Positions 26,105 to 38,495 of a DNA stretch of 64,000 nucleotides are shown here, in pieces. Source of the stretch: Bacillus thuringiensis (GTDB taxonomy: Bacteria; Bacillota; Bacilli; Bacillales; Bacillaceae_G); assembly GCF_014932895.1 (NCBI RefSeq), contig NZ_JACYOF010000010.1, forward strand, positions 62,001 to 126,000. Reading direction: 5' to 3'. The notes under the pieces were generated by a model, which saw nothing but the letters and a program-made list of their open reading frames with translations, searched no databases and was not told the origin of the DNA. Position 1 is the stretch's first letter, and every line of letters begins with the position of its first letter. A program made the translations under genes and the position numbers.

Positions 26105-26240
26105 TATTATCTTCCTTTCCTACATAAGAGAACATTTCGTTTATATCAACTTCAAAATAATTTGCTATTCGATATGCTAACACTAGTGAAGGAGAATAAT
26201 TATTCTTTTCCATAACAAATATCGTTTGTTTAGAAACCCC
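26097..26240 (-). pseudogene. XRE-type regulator, 5'-truncated
   Basis: The frame GVSKQTIFVMEKNNYSPSLV followed by YRIANYFEVDINEMFSYVGK is the second half of a short XRE helix-turn-helix regulator (normally about 70 residues). The first 25 or so residues are missing. The sequence jumps into a hairpin (CCCCTCA / TGAGGGG, 26237-26257) that belongs to the neighbouring gene. Its stop overlaps the start of the membrane-protein pseudogene. Confidence 0.7.
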
Positions 26241-26277
26241 TCAAGCATAATGAGGGGCTAAACGACTAGGAAAATGA

Positions 26278-27687
26278 TTATTGGTGCTTAATGAGATGAA
26301 GTTCAGGATGTTGCTTCTGAATTTCTTCTAAATGCTTTTCATTTATCCCTTTTAAAGTTTGATCAAAAAAGCTAGTCACTAGTTTATTAATCAGTTTGTG
26401 ATTTGCGGCTATATCTTCGCCGGGTTCATTAATAATAGGGGAAAATGCTGCTAAATCTGTAAAACTATTATGATTCGCTTTTGGAATTACAACTGTGTAT
26501 ACACCAGGTTTTTCAACGGTTTTATTTCTTAAATAGGATATTTCAAACAATTCATCTTGGATTCCGCCTGTCTTTTGGTTCTCCGCTTCGTTCATATAAT
26601 GAATCGTAGCCTCCGCATTCATCAACATGAATGGTTTCCCAGGACCATCTTTAGGCATTGGCTCCCCGTACAATCCACCGTCCATATCAATTGCGGCTTT
26701 AATCCGATTATCTTTTACTAACATTTGTGCGGAAGTTGCCCCTCCATAAGAGTGACCTAGCATGCCAATTTTGTCATAGTCAATTAAATTTGCAATAGCT
26801 TTAAAGTTTTTATCAAAATTATTTTCCATTACTTTGTTTAAAACAAAAGTAGTATCCTGTTCCCACATTTGAACCATGTTATTTAAGGAGGTAGGTGTAA
26901 ATTCAATTGGTATGGAGTCTACACGGTTTCCATTAGGGAAAATTGTTGTTGCTGCATATCCTGTAAAATTAAGAGCGATTACTACATAACCTTGACTGGC
27001 TAGTTCTTCTAACTGGAATGTATTTTGTTGCCCGTATAATTCCATTCCGTGTCCGAATAAAAGGAGGGGGAATTTTTCTTTAGCTTGAATTGGCTTAGCA
27101 TCTTGATAAGAATGTGTTTTTGTCAGTCCTAAATGTGTCGTTACGATATATGGGGCCCCTTTTGTTACTGCCAATTGTTCAGCTAGCGCGTCTATGTTCT
27201 CAAAATAGGCGGAAGGTTTCCCTGATCCTTTTTCGGCAGGGTAGTACACTTGTATCATTAACTCACGATTTCCATGACTACTCGGTACAGCGGTTTCCTT
27301 TCGACTTTTATCAATTAAATGAAAGGCCTTCATTCCTACTGTATATTTTCCCGTAGGCTCTGGGAGTGTTATGATCGGAAAAAGTAAGGGGAACGTAAAT
27401 ATTGCGATAGCAGTTACAATAATTCCTACACTTTTTAAAACTTTTATAGCTAATTTCTTGGAAACGACTGTAGTTTTGGGTTTCAAAAAAACTTGTAATG
27501 TTAAAACGAGTGTTAAGAAATAAGCAGATATCATACGCCAATTTGCACCAATTAAAACGATGGTGGCCAATAAGAATGCGTAATTTATCATTAAAATGAA
27601 TACATTCTTTTTCGTCAAACCACGCTGGATAAAGATGAGGGCGATGCTAGACAAAAGTAATACAACAGCAAAAATGATTTCTAACAT
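26278..27687 (-). CDS. Alpha/beta hydrolase, PAF-acetylhydrolase-like, membrane-anchored
   Basis: A 469-residue protein. Residues 1-115 contain about four membrane helices (IIFAVVLLLSSIALIFIQRG at the start). The rest is an alpha/beta hydrolase of the platelet-activating-factor acetylhydrolase type. The oxyanion region is LLFGHGMELYGQQ, the nucleophile Ser is in GMLGHSYGGATSAQ, the acid is probably Asp in IDMDGGLYG, and the His is in ANHNSFTDLAAF. Such enzymes cut short acyl esters, and the catalytic part should lie outside the membrane. An upstream AAGGGAG precedes the ATG. A CCCCTCA hairpin follows. Substrate unknown. Confidence 0.85.
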   Translation of the reverse strand: MLEIIFAVVLLLSSIALIFIQRGLTKKNVFILMINYAFLLATIVLIGANWRMISAYFLTLVLTLQVFLKPKTTVVSKKLAIKVLKSVGIIVTAIAIFTFPLLFPIITLPEPTGKYTVGMKAFHLIDKSRKETAVPSSHGNRELMIQVYYPAEKGSGKPSAYFENIDALAEQLAVTKGAPYIVTTHLGLTKTHSYQDAKPIQAKEKFPLLLFGHGMELYGQQNTFQLEELASQGYVVIALNFTGYAATTIFPNGNRVDSIPIEFTPTSLNNMVQMWEQDTTFVLNKVMENNFDKNFKAIANLIDYDKIGMLGHSYGGATSAQMLVKDNRIKAAIDMDGGLYGEPMPKDGPGKPFMLMNAEATIHYMNEAENQKTGGIQDELFEISYLRNKTVEKPGVYTVVIPKANHNSFTDLAAFSPIINEPGEDIAANHKLINKLVTSFFDQTLKGINEKHLEEIQKQHPELHLIKHQ

Positions 27688-27825
27688 TTTCAGCTTTTAT
27701 CTCCCTTCCTAATCATATAAATGTAGATTGCTAAATTGATAATCTATAATCTCCTCGGTTATATAACCGTTATTGATAATTGTATGCATGTAAGTAAGTT
27801 TAGAACGTCTTTACATTACATCTTA

Positions 27826-27857
27826 AGAAAAAAGTACTCATGTGAGTACTTTTTCTT
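27826..27857 (-). terminator. Intrinsic terminator
   Basis: AAGAAAAAAGTACTCA and its complement with a 2-base loop, downstream of the 33-residue membrane peptide gene. Confidence 0.75.
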
Positions 27858-27877
27858 AAATGAATCGCTATTTATTT

Positions 27878-27979
27878 TTAAACTGATCCCCATAAATGAT
27901 AAACCATACCGATAACAAAAAATGCTAGTCCTACAAACAAAACGATTAAAGCAAGTATTCCATTTTTATTATGTTCCAT
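27878..27979 (-). CDS. Single-helix membrane peptide (33 aa)
   Basis: MEHNKNG followed by the helix ILALIVLFVGLAFFVIGMVY and HLWGSV. AAGGAGAT precedes the ATG and a terminator follows, so it is likely a real small gene. I do not recognise the family. A hairpin (AAGCCTTTAG / CTAAAGGCTT, 28012-28043) lies upstream. Confidence 0.65.
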   Translation of the reverse strand: MEHNKNGILALIVLFVGLAFFVIGMVYHLWGSV

Positions 27980-28070
27980 AACGTTATCTCCTTGTTTAGT
28001 TATATACAAAAAAGCCTTTAGTTGTAATTATGGCTAAAGGCTTGGGTTCTCATACTTTTTCGTTTATAAA

Positions 28071-28100
28071 GAAAAGACACCCATATAAGAGTGTCTTTTC
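28071..28100 (-). terminator. Terminator of the second yjcZ-like gene
   Basis: AAAAGACAC-CCATATAAGA-GTGTCTTTT; a near copy at 52018-52047 follows the third yjcZ-like gene. Confidence 0.75.
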
Positions 28101-28111
28101 CGATAGTTTTT

Positions 28112-28210
28112 TTAGCAGAAGCAAGCAGCTCCAACGATGATTAATAAAATGAATAATACAACTAATAAAGCGAAGCCTCCAGCAAAGCCACAACTACCAC
28201 CAAAGCCCAT
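28112..28210 (-). CDS. YjcZ-family sporulation peptide (32 aa)
   Basis: MGFGGSCGFAGG, then the helix [16 protein letters not shown] and the end ACFC. AGGAGG precedes the ATG. It differs from the copy at 52058 mainly by lacking one GGC repeat. It is the intact template for the bcr1-interrupted copy at 24624. Confidence 0.85.
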   Translation of the reverse strand: MGFGGSCGFAGGFALLVVLFILLIIVGAACFC

Positions 28211-28321
28211 AATAGTTCCTCCTTTACATAAGAGGTGAAAACAAGGGGTCACTCATGTTTTTTAACGGATTCCATTTACTTTATGTTTTTACGCATGAAT
28301 TGAGCAGGTCCTTTTGAAAAT

Positions 28322-28349
28322 AAAGAAAAGACACCTTAAGGTGCCTTCT
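28322..28349 (+). terminator. Terminator-like dispersed repeat upstream of yjcZ-like gene
   Basis: AAAAGACACC-TTAA-GGTGCCTTC followed by a CAATTTGAATGATCC tail; one of five related units in the window. Confidence 0.6.
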
Positions 28350-28368
28350 ATCAATTTGAATGATCCAC

Positions 28369-28494
28369 TTTATCCCGCTATTTGCGGGCAGTAAGACCCC
28401 TACCTCAAAATTCAGCGAAAGCAAAGAAGGTAGGTGGGGGATCAACTGTCCGTAAAAGCCCGATTGGTGCGGGCTGATTAAAGTTTCACTTTAT
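28369..28494 (+). repeat. bcr1-type repeat, 126-bp form
   Basis: TTTAT ends, full 5' and middle modules, without the AATCAGTGGGGG hairpin. It lies four bases from the stop of the next gene on the minus strand and could act as that gene's 3' structure. Confidence 0.88.
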
Positions 28495-28498
28495 TTAA

Positions 28499-28765
28499 TT
28501 AATATTCGTCAGCAATAAACTCTCTTATTAGCTTTATTTCATATGTATCCGGGTTAAACTTAAATATTTTAATTTGATTAGATTCATCTTTATACGCAAA
28601 TGTATTCTCACCAATTTGGGTCATATTGTTGATGTTTGAAGTAGGATCGCTACCATGATCAGTGATTTCCACAACTTTCTCACGGTTCCAAAATGCAACG
28701 ACAATGATTAAGATGATAAGGCATACACGTATGTAACGCAGTTCTCTTGCAATAGGATGTTCCAT
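28499..28765 (-). CDS. Small membrane-anchored hypothetical protein
   Basis: An 88-residue protein: one N-terminal helix (VCLIILIIVVAFW) and a polar outer part, NMTQIGENTFAYKDESNQIK and onward, with alternating beta pattern. I do not recognise it. AAAGGAGA precedes the ATG. Confidence 0.65.
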   Translation of the reverse strand: MEHPIARELRYIRVCLIILIIVVAFWNREKVVEITDHGSDPTSNINNMTQIGENTFAYKDESNQIKIFKFNPDTYEIKLIREFIADEY

Positions 28766-28842
28766 TTGATAGTCTCCTTTATCATTTGATATCGTGTAAA
28801 AAGAGATAATCCTTATGAAAGAATAATGAATAGAATGTAAAT

Positions 28843-28870
28843 AAAAAAGACACTGTAAAGTGTCTTTTTT
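28843..28870. terminator. Bidirectional terminator-like hairpin
   Basis: AAAAAAGACACT-GTAA-AGTGTCTTTTTT, between the small membrane protein gene and the beta-glucoside operon. No gene was seen in 28871-29318 apart from the operon control region. Confidence 0.75.
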
Positions 28871-29139
28871 ATTTAAGTTATGCGCATTGCTTAATAAGAC
28901 GCTAGTTCCTCAGTCTGACTATGAGTAACTATGTAGGGTGATTTAATTATAACATTTTAACCAGTAATGGGTCTATATGGAATTTTTTTAAGTGGTTATG
29001 TTTCATTATTTAGAAATAAAAAATGTGGTGTAGTATATGGAGTGAGAAGGAAAAGTCCTATCCTATATGGAATTTAAGAAAAAAATGAAAAATGATTCGT
29101 CATGTTTTCTCTTGTAAAAAAATGTTCAATAATTCATTA

Positions 29140-29167
29140 TTGCAAACGCTTACTATTTGTGTATAAT
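29140..29167 (+). promoter_or_regulatory. Promoter of the beta-glucoside operon with an overlapping cre-like site
   Basis: TTGCAA (29140-29145) and TATAAT (29162-29167) are 16 bp apart. TGCAAACGCTTACT (29141-29154) matches the CcpA cre consensus at most positions and overlaps the -35 box, so catabolite repression by glucose is expected. Confidence 0.75.
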
Positions 29168-29185
29168 AAAGTTAAGTTAATAAGT

Positions 29186-29276
29186 AAAAGGATTGTTACT
29201 GTTCGGCAGGCAAAACCTAAATTGATCTAGAGGCTATGGGTGTAATGAGGCTTTTGGAATCAGTTTAGGTTTTTTT
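29186..29276 (+). promoter_or_regulatory. RAT antiterminator element and terminator upstream of licT
   Basis: GGATTGTTACTG-TTCG-GCAGGCAAAACC is a textbook BglG/LicT-type ribonucleic antiterminator. Its 3' end overlaps the left arm of a terminator (AAACCTAAA ... TTTAGGTTTTTTT). LicT binding to the RAT stops the terminator from folding and lets transcription go on. Confidence 0.92.
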
Positions 29277-29318
29277 ATTACCTTTTGTGACTTTAGTAAA
29301 AAAAGAAGGCGGAACAAT

Positions 29319-30167
29319 ATGAGAATCCATAAAATCTTAAATAATAATGTTGTTTGTACGACGAAGGATAATGAGACAGAAGTCGTACTTATGGGCAGAG
29401 GTTTGGGATTTCAGAAAAAAGTAGGCGATACAATTGATGAATCTAAGATAGAGAAAACCTTTGTTTTAGAGACAAAAGAATTATCAGAGAAACTGGCTAG
29501 GTTGTTAACTGAAATTCCTGTGCAGAATTTAGAAATTACAGAAAGAATTATTCAGTTTGCTAAAACGATTTTGCCGGGGGCGTTAAGTGATTATATTTAT
29601 CTTACATTAACAGATCACTTAAGCTTCGCTTTAACGCGGCATAAAGAAGGAATGGATCTCAAAAATAATTTGCTTTGGGAAATTAAGAGGTTTTATCAGA
29701 AAGAGTTTGAAATTGGTCTACAAGCTTTGAACATTATTGAAGAAGAGACTGGGTTTAAACTTTCTGAAGATGAAGCAGGGTCAATTGCACTACATTTCGT
29801 TAATGCACAGCAAGGAGAGCCGGCGATGCAGCAAACGGTGGCGATGACGAAAATCGTTCAAGATATTTTAAATGTTGTAAAGTACCACTATAAGATGAAC
29901 TTAGATGAAAATTCGTTTAATTATAGTCGGTTTGTAACGCATTTACGATATTTCGCCCAGCGTTTAATGCAGAAGGAATTAAATTCGGCCGATGATGATT
30001 TTTTATATGAGCAAGTGAAAAGTAAGTATCAAGAGGCATATTGTTGTACAGAAAAAATTGAAGCATACTTACAAAAAGCACATAATAATCATCTTTCAAA
30101 AGATGAAAAAGTGTATTTAACGTTGCACATTCATCGTGTAACGAAACGTAATGAATTATGTAATTGA
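29319..30167 (+). CDS. licT: LicT-type BglG-family transcription antiterminator
   Basis: A 282-residue regulator. Residues 1-60 form the CAT RNA-binding domain (MRIHKILNNNVVCTTKDNET; MGRGLGFQKKVGDTID). Two PTS regulation domains follow, with the phosphorylatable His residues in YLTLTDHLSFALTRHKEG and GSIALHFVNAQ (PRD1) and RFVTHLRYFAQRL and LTLHIHRV (PRD2). It binds the RAT elements before itself and before bglP when beta-glucosides are present and the PTS permease is busy. AAGGCGG precedes the ATG. It is the first gene of the licT-bglP-bglH operon and controls its own expression. Confidence 0.95.
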   Translation: MRIHKILNNNVVCTTKDNETEVVLMGRGLGFQKKVGDTIDESKIEKTFVLETKELSEKLARLLTEIPVQNLEITERIIQFAKTILPGALSDYIYLTLTDHLSFALTRHKEGMDLKNNLLWEIKRFYQKEFEIGLQALNIIEEETGFKLSEDEAGSIALHFVNAQQGEPAMQQTVAMTKIVQDILNVVKYHYKMNLDENSFNYSRFVTHLRYFAQRLMQKELNSADDDFLYEQVKSKYQEAYCCTEKIEAYLQKAHNNHLSKDEKVYLTLHIHRVTKRNELCN

Positions 30168-30170
30168 ATA

Positions 30171-30266
30171 AACGGGATTGTTACTGTTTGGCAGGCAAAA
30201 CCTAAATTGACTTTTAATGGAGTGATTCGTATGTATCACGCCGTTATGGTTAGTTTAGGTTTTTTC
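30171..30266 (+). promoter_or_regulatory. Second RAT antiterminator element and terminator, upstream of bglP
   Basis: GGGATTGTTACTG-TTTG-GCAGGCAAAACC followed by the terminator CCTAAA ... TTTAGGTTTTTTC. It sits between licT and bglP, so antitermination is needed a second time to reach the permease and glucosidase genes. Confidence 0.9.
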
Positions 30267-30299
30267 TTTTATAAAAAATGATAAATGGGATGATTGTAA

Positions 30300-33742
<3,443 letters not shown>

Positions 33743-33746
33743 GTAT

Positions 33747-33782
33747 AAAAAGAAGACATCAATTAAGATGTCTTCTTTTTTT
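33747..33782 (+). terminator. Terminator of the licT-bglP-bglH operon
   Basis: AAAAAGAAGACATC-AATTAA-GATGTCTTCTTTTTTT, a 14-bp perfect stem with a long T run. Confidence 0.92.
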
Positions 33783-34030
33783 GTACAATAGCAAGTAAAA
33801 GTGGATAGATTTCCCGACGGTATTATTTAAAGAAGACCCTCAAAACGAAGGCCCACTCCTACCGATATTTATTTCCCACCTTCACATTTTTAAGGAAGGA
33901 ATCTTTTGTCGGAAAACAATAAAATCTTATTAATTTTTATAATTAGTAGAATTTTTATAGAAATAATCCTCTTAATCTATTAAAATTATGTCGTATGATG
34001 TCAGATTTTAATACGGGGAGAGAAAATTTC

Positions 34031-35620
34031 ATGTTAAAAAAAATCATTCCAGTTGCTTTAGCATTAAGTACAGTTACTTTTTCAAGTGTATTTGCTGCAC
34101 CTCCAGCTCAAGCACCTAAAGAACAAAACCGCTACATAGATGTACAAATGCTCGGTATTAACGATTTTCATGGGCAACTAGACACTGTAAAGAAAATTAA
34201 CAATAAAGATGCAGGGGGAATTGAGTACTTAGGTGCTTATTTACGTGATCGTGAAAAACAAAATCCGAATACATTAAAGGTTCATGCTGGCGATATCGTT
34301 GGAGCAAGTCCTCCTGTTTCAGCATTATTACAAGACGAACCCACGATTGAATTTCTAAATGATTTAAAATTTGATGTTGGAACCATCGGAAATCATGAAT
34401 TTGATGAAGGCATTGAAGAAATGCACCGCCTTATTTATGGGGGATACCATGAAAAAACAGGGGATTTTAAAGGGGCAAAATTCCCATATGTTGCCGCAAA
34501 TTTCTATAATAAATCCACTGGTCGTCTATTTTTACCACCATTTACTATAAAAAAGGTACAAGGAGTTCCTGTTGGCTTTATCGGAGTCGTAACAACAGAT
34601 GTTCCTAACGTTGTTATGCCTACTATGCTAAAGAATGTAGAAATTACAGATGAAGTTGAAGCCATTAACAAATCCGTAAAGAAATTAAAAGAACTAGGCG
34701 TTAAATCTATCGTTGTTCTTGCGCATAACGGAGGTACAACAGATGAGAACGGCGTAACAAATGGTGATCTTGTCCGATTAGCAAATGAAACTGATCCAGA
34801 AGTCGATGTTATTTTTGGCGGGCATAGCCACACCTATGTAAATGGAACTGTTAATAATAAACTTGTCGTACAAGCAAATTCTTATGGAATGGCTTTTGCT
34901 GATGTTGATGTAAAGATTGATCGTAAGACAAAAGATATTGTTGAGAAAAAAGCAGAAATTGTTACAACCTACCATGATGGCATAGAGCCTGATAAAAAAA
35001 TAAAGAAGAAGATGGAGAAATATCAAGAAAAAATCGCACCACTTGTCAATGAAGTTGTTGGTAAATCTACCGCTCCACTAGATCGAAAACAAAATACGGC
35101 TGGTGAATCTACTCTCGGCAATTTAGTTGCTGATGCCCAGCGTGCAACAATGCAATCCCAAATTGCTCTTATGAACCCTGGTGGTATTCGTAATGACTTA
35201 GATGCTGGTGATATTACATGGGGAGAGATATATGGCATTCAACCATTCGGAAATCAATTAATAAAAGTTAATTTAACGGGTCAAGACATTCGTGATATTT
35301 TAAACCAACAATGGCAAAAAGACATAACAAGAATGCTTCAAATTTCAGGGATCCAATACACTTGGGATGCGAACAAGCCAAATGGAGAAAAAGTCACAAG
35401 TATTCACTTAACAAATGGAGAAGAAATTATTCCTTCTAAAACTTACAGCGTCGTTGCGAACGCATTTCTAGCTTCAGGTGGAGATGGATTTGTGTCCTTT
35501 AAAAATGGGAAAGATGCTGAAACAGGACCAACTGATTTTGAAGCATTAGTAGATTATATAAAACAAGCAAAAGAACCAATTCAGCCTATTATTGATGGGA
35601 GAATTCAAAAAATAAATTAG
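34031..35620 (+). CDS. Secreted 5'-nucleotidase/2',3'-cyclic phosphodiesterase family protein
   Basis: A 529-residue exported protein. The signal peptide is KKIIPVALALSTVTFSSVFA with cleavage near AFAAPP. The metallophosphatase domain (residues about 38-300) has metal motifs LGINDFHGQLD, KVHAGDIVGASPP, GTIGNHEFDEGI, LAHNGG and FGGHSHTY. The 5'-nucleotidase C-terminal domain (about 330-500) has NPGGIRNDLDAGDITWGEIY and ASGGDGFVSF. Such enzymes strip phosphate from external nucleotides. There is no LPXTG or other anchor at the end, so it is probably released or loosely held. ATG 34031 is used because GGGGAGAG precedes it. It stands alone with its own terminator. Confidence 0.92.
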   Translation: MLKKIIPVALALSTVTFSSVFAAPPAQAPKEQNRYIDVQMLGINDFHGQLDTVKKINNKDAGGIEYLGAYLRDREKQNPNTLKVHAGDIVGASPPVSALLQDEPTIEFLNDLKFDVGTIGNHEFDEGIEEMHRLIYGGYHEKTGDFKGAKFPYVAANFYNKSTGRLFLPPFTIKKVQGVPVGFIGVVTTDVPNVVMPTMLKNVEITDEVEAINKSVKKLKELGVKSIVVLAHNGGTTDENGVTNGDLVRLANETDPEVDVIFGGHSHTYVNGTVNNKLVVQANSYGMAFADVDVKIDRKTKDIVEKKAEIVTTYHDGIEPDKKIKKKMEKYQEKIAPLVNEVVGKSTAPLDRKQNTAGESTLGNLVADAQRATMQSQIALMNPGGIRNDLDAGDITWGEIYGIQPFGNQLIKVNLTGQDIRDILNQQWQKDITRMLQISGIQYTWDANKPNGEKVTSIHLTNGEEIIPSKTYSVVANAFLASGGDGFVSFKNGKDAETGPTDFEALVDYIKQAKEPIQPIIDGRIQKIN

Positions 35621-35644
35621 TTTTTCATTCATCCCAAAACACCT

Positions 35645-35692
35645 AGATTACCTGTTCGCTATACCTTTTAGTGTGCAGGTAATCTAATTTTT
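35645..35692 (+). terminator. Terminator of the nucleotidase gene
   Basis: AGATTACCTG and CAGGTAATCT form a 10-bp stem followed by AATTTTTC. Confidence 0.8.
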
Positions 35693-36266
35693 CTTGTGTG
35701 GGTTTGAAATAAAGTCCTACCGTGGTCAACGGATTTACCATCTATATGCAAAGTACCCAAGAAAAGTAAAGTCAACAAAAATAACTTCATTCATATTGCG
35801 TTATATTCTTCTTTGCTAAATTTTATATCCACAAAACATGGTGCAGTGGGGGATAAAAAAAGGGGACTTTAAAGTGCCAAAGTTATTAGTTTTTAAGCTC
35901 TAAATTTTTGGAATGAGAAATAGAGCTTATATGATATTCTCCTCCACCAAATTTTACATCTACAGAAAAAGTTTACTTTTGTAATCTTCTAATTACCATT
36001 TTATGAGTGAAAAAGAAAATTTCATAAGCTAAAATATTTTACGTAAAAAGACACCCTAAGGTGCCTTTCTCCGACTTGAACCACTTTCATTTCATACGAA
36101 TCTATCCGTATTACCCCTTTGTTATAAATGTAAACACACCCTATAAAATAGAATCGTTTATATACCCCAGATTAAAATACAGGAAACTTGGGATTAGTAT
36201 CGGAGTAACGCCACATCCCCTATCATGATTGATATGTTACGCCTTTCAAAAGAATCTGCTTTATAG

Positions 36267-36420
36267 AATGTGTCCACAATTTATATTTTACTATATTTAA
36301 TATTCATTAAGTGTATTTTTTATTAATATGTATAATTACATAAAGTTTAAGGGGAAAAGAGAGTATACATTTGGTAATGTGTAATAAAGATGTGGTCCAC
36401 TTACGGAAATAGGTGGGCTA
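36267..36420 (+). repeat. 155-bp repeat with terminator-like end, copy 1 (possible small RNA)
   Basis: Closely similar to 51866-52008. Shared blocks include TGTCCACAATTTATATTTT, ATATGTATAATTACATAAA, TTTAAGGGGAAAAGAGAGTA, GTGTAATAAAGAT and TACGGAAATAGG. The last part folds as a hairpin (GGTCCACTTAC / ATAGGTGGGC). In this copy bcr1 begins immediately after the stem, replacing the T run. TATAAT within the shared part could be a -10 box. Confidence 0.55.
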
Positions 36421-36421
36421 T

Positions 36422-36580
36422 TTTATCCCGCTATTTGCGGGCAGTAAGACCCCTAACTCAAAATTCAGCAAAAGCAAAGAAGTTAGGTGGGGGATCAACT
36501 GCCCGTAAAAGCCCGATTGGTGCGGGCTAATAATCAGCGGGGGATGAAGAAAACCCCCACTGATTAAAGTTTCACTTTAT
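36422..36580 (+). repeat. bcr1-type repeat, full-length 159-bp form
   Basis: TTTAT at both ends, all modules present including the final AATCAGCGGGGG / CCCCCACTGATT hairpin. Confidence 0.9.
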
Positions 36581-36818
36581 ATTGGTGAGCCTGTTTGAGC
36601 ATGATAGGAGGTTTAGCCTTTTTAATTTCTAAAATCAAATAGAAGAAGACCACCCGTCAGCCTCGTAAGCGTGGGAAGTCTTCTGAATCCAATAAATAAT
36701 ATTTAGTCGCAACTACTCACCTTAGTAGCATTTTTCTTTAATGATATACGCATTAAAACATTGAAATATCTCTATGAAAATTATAGGGAATGTGGAAAAA
36801 AACATACTGTATTTACTG

Positions 36819-37817
36819 TTACCAACTCCCCACATTAACATCTACCTTCAACCACTTCACCCAATCCAACTCCTCTATCTTAAGCAAGCTCAACGAAACA
36901 CCTTTCATATCTAAAGAAGTTAGAAGGGTACCAACCTTTACGAACTTCACATGTAAGCCTTCCAGCTCGCATAAACGGCGAATGTCGTTTGCGAAAATGT
37001 ATTGTTCCATTAATGGTGTCGCACCTAATCCGTTAATGAGAATCGCAAAGTTGTCACCTTTTCTCCAGCGGTAAATGCTTTTTAATTTATTCATAAGTTC
37101 GATTGCTAATATTTCAGAAGAAGATAGTGCTTCTTTACGGTAACCTTTTTCACCGTGGATGCCGATTCCGTAAAAGGCTTCATCGTCGTTTAATATGAAT
37201 GAAGCTTTTCCCTTTACTGGATCGTTTGCAGGTGAAAGGGCAACTCCTAATGTATGCAAGTTTTGGATGACAGCTTGGCCAAGCGTTGTTAGTTCTTTTA
37301 AAGAATGGCCTTCAAGAGCGGCTGCGCCTAATATTTTTTGAACTAAAATGGTGCCAGCTACGCCGCGTCTTCTTTTATTAAAAGAAGCATCATCTTCAAT
37401 TGAAACGTCGTCATTTACGGTGACGTGGTCAACTTGTCTTCCTTCTTCTTTGGCGATTTGTTCGGCAGCTAGAAAGTTTGCTACGTCATTTTTAAAGTTT
37501 TTTATGATGAATAAAATGCTTTTATCCTTTGGCATAAGGCGAGTTGCCGCTACAATTTGTTCCACTGTAGGCGGAGTGAAGATACTTCCGTTTACTGCCG
37601 CCGTAAGCATTCCTTTTCCTACATAGCCAATATCAGCTGGTTCATGTCCGCTACCGCCACCGCTTATAATGACAACGTTTTGCTTCAGTTTTTCGATATC
37701 TTTTACATAAATGATGTTATGTGTCTCGTCGTAATTTACTTTGTCGTTATGTTCAAAATAAAAGCCATGCAGCATATCTTGAACAATATGTTCTACATCA
37801 TTCATAATCTTTTTCAT
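36819..37817 (-). CDS. dhaQ: DhaK-like coactivator DhaQ
   Basis: A 332-residue paralogue of the dihydroxyacetone-binding kinase subunit DhaK. It has the DhaK motifs VVIISGGGSGHEPADIGYVG and FIIKNFKNDVANF, and GIGIHGEKGYRKEA with the His (about residue 221) that binds dihydroxyacetone covalently. No DhaL domain follows. In Lactococcus lactis, such a DhaK paralogue (DhaQ) binds dihydroxyacetone and activates transcription together with the TetR-type DhaS. The same pairing here, with a dhaS-like gene 19 bp upstream on the same strand, makes this role likely. The start is set by AAGGTGG before the ATG (complement of 37815-37817). It could alternatively be a second kinase subunit. Confidence 0.8.
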   Translation of the reverse strand: MKKIMNDVEHIVQDMLHGFYFEHNDKVNYDETHNIIYVKDIEKLKQNVVIISGGGSGHEPADIGYVGKGMLTAAVNGSIFTPPTVEQIVAATRLMPKDKSILFIIKNFKNDVANFLAAEQIAKEEGRQVDHVTVNDDVSIEDDASFNKRRRGVAGTILVQKILGAAALEGHSLKELTTLGQAVIQNLHTLGVALSPANDPVKGKASFILNDDEAFYGIGIHGEKGYRKEALSSSEILAIELMNKLKSIYRWRKGDNFAILINGLGATPLMEQYIFANDIRRLCELEGLHVKFVKVGTLLTSLDMKGVSLSLLKIEELDWVKWLKVDVNVGSW

Positions 37818-37836
37818 TGTTCTTGCCACCTTATGG

Positions 37837-38403
37837 TTACTTTGCTGATTGCTCAAGTAAAAGTAGTAATTGATTGTTTATCATATTTTTCATGAGAGAA
37901 GACATAATGGATGGATTTACTTCACACTTACTTTCAATCCAATCTTTTATCGTTCCAACGAAACCGTGACTATAAAAAGAGGCAATCGTATTTTTTGTTT
38001 CAATAGAAAGACTTAATTTACAGCTCATGGATAGTTCATCAATAATCTTCATATATAAGTTTTTCGTATGCTCAAATAAATAGTGATTAAACGAGTTTTG
38101 CTCAATGACTTTAAATGCATTACGGTAAAATTTTTGATTTTCATAAAAGTAATCAAATAATAAATCGAAAATGTTTTCCCATTTTTCATAGTCGAGAAAG
38201 TCTATAATGTTTTCCTTCGTTTCTTCTCTATAAATCCAGCTTAATAGTTCAAATTTATCTTTAAAATGATAATAAAAAGTTTGTCTACGCATTTGACAGT
38301 GTAACATAATATCGCTCACTGATATTTTATGAAATGACTCTGTTTCCATTAAATATTTCAATGAGTTCGCGATTATCTTTTTAGAAATTATAGAAGAGGT
38401 CAT
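37837..38403 (-). CDS. dhaS: DhaS-like TetR-family activator of the dihydroxyacetone kinase gene
   Basis: A 188-residue TetR-type protein. Its HTH is KISVSDIMLHCQMRRQTFYY then HFKDKFELLSWIYREET, close to the DhaS/TetR_C_8 group that pairs with DhaQ. The C-terminal half has the usual FYSHGFVGTIKDWIESKCEV region. It lies upstream of dhaQ in the same direction and is divergent from the fused kinase gene, with a matching operator between. ATG 38403 is chosen for its AGGGATG ribosome site. Confidence 0.82.
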   Translation of the reverse strand: MTSSIISKKIIANSLKYLMETESFHKISVSDIMLHCQMRRQTFYYHFKDKFELLSWIYREETKENIIDFLDYEKWENIFDLLFDYFYENQKFYRNAFKVIEQNSFNHYLFEHTKNLYMKIIDELSMSCKLSLSIETKNTIASFYSHGFVGTIKDWIESKCEVNPSIMSSLMKNMINNQLLLLLEQSAK

Positions 38404-38466
38404 CTGAATCATCCCTAGAATGTTAGTAATATAAAAATTCTATCTATAAATGAAAGAGGCGTCTTT

Positions 38467-38488
38467 AGACAGATTGTCCATTTTGTCC
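38467..38488. promoter_or_regulatory. Candidate DhaS operator
   Basis: AGACAGAT-N6-TTTTGTCC is an imperfect palindrome. As I recall, L. lactis DhaS binds GGACACAT-N6-ATTTGTCC; this site differs at three positions and has the same spacing. It lies between dhaS and the kinase gene. Confidence 0.65.
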
Positions 38489-38495
38489 GTTTACT

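Larger units (their letters stand above)
35693..36818. other. Long intergenic region made of repeats and hairpins
   Basis: No protein gene is supported in this 1.1-kb stretch. It holds a terminator-like dispersed repeat (36045-36070, AAAAAGACACC-CTAA-GGTGCC with a CTCCGACTTGAACC tail), a 155-bp repeat shared with 51866-52008, and a full bcr1 copy. A partly paired segment (AGAAGACCACCC...GTGGGAAGTCTTCT, about 36642-36683) follows. Confidence 0.6.
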
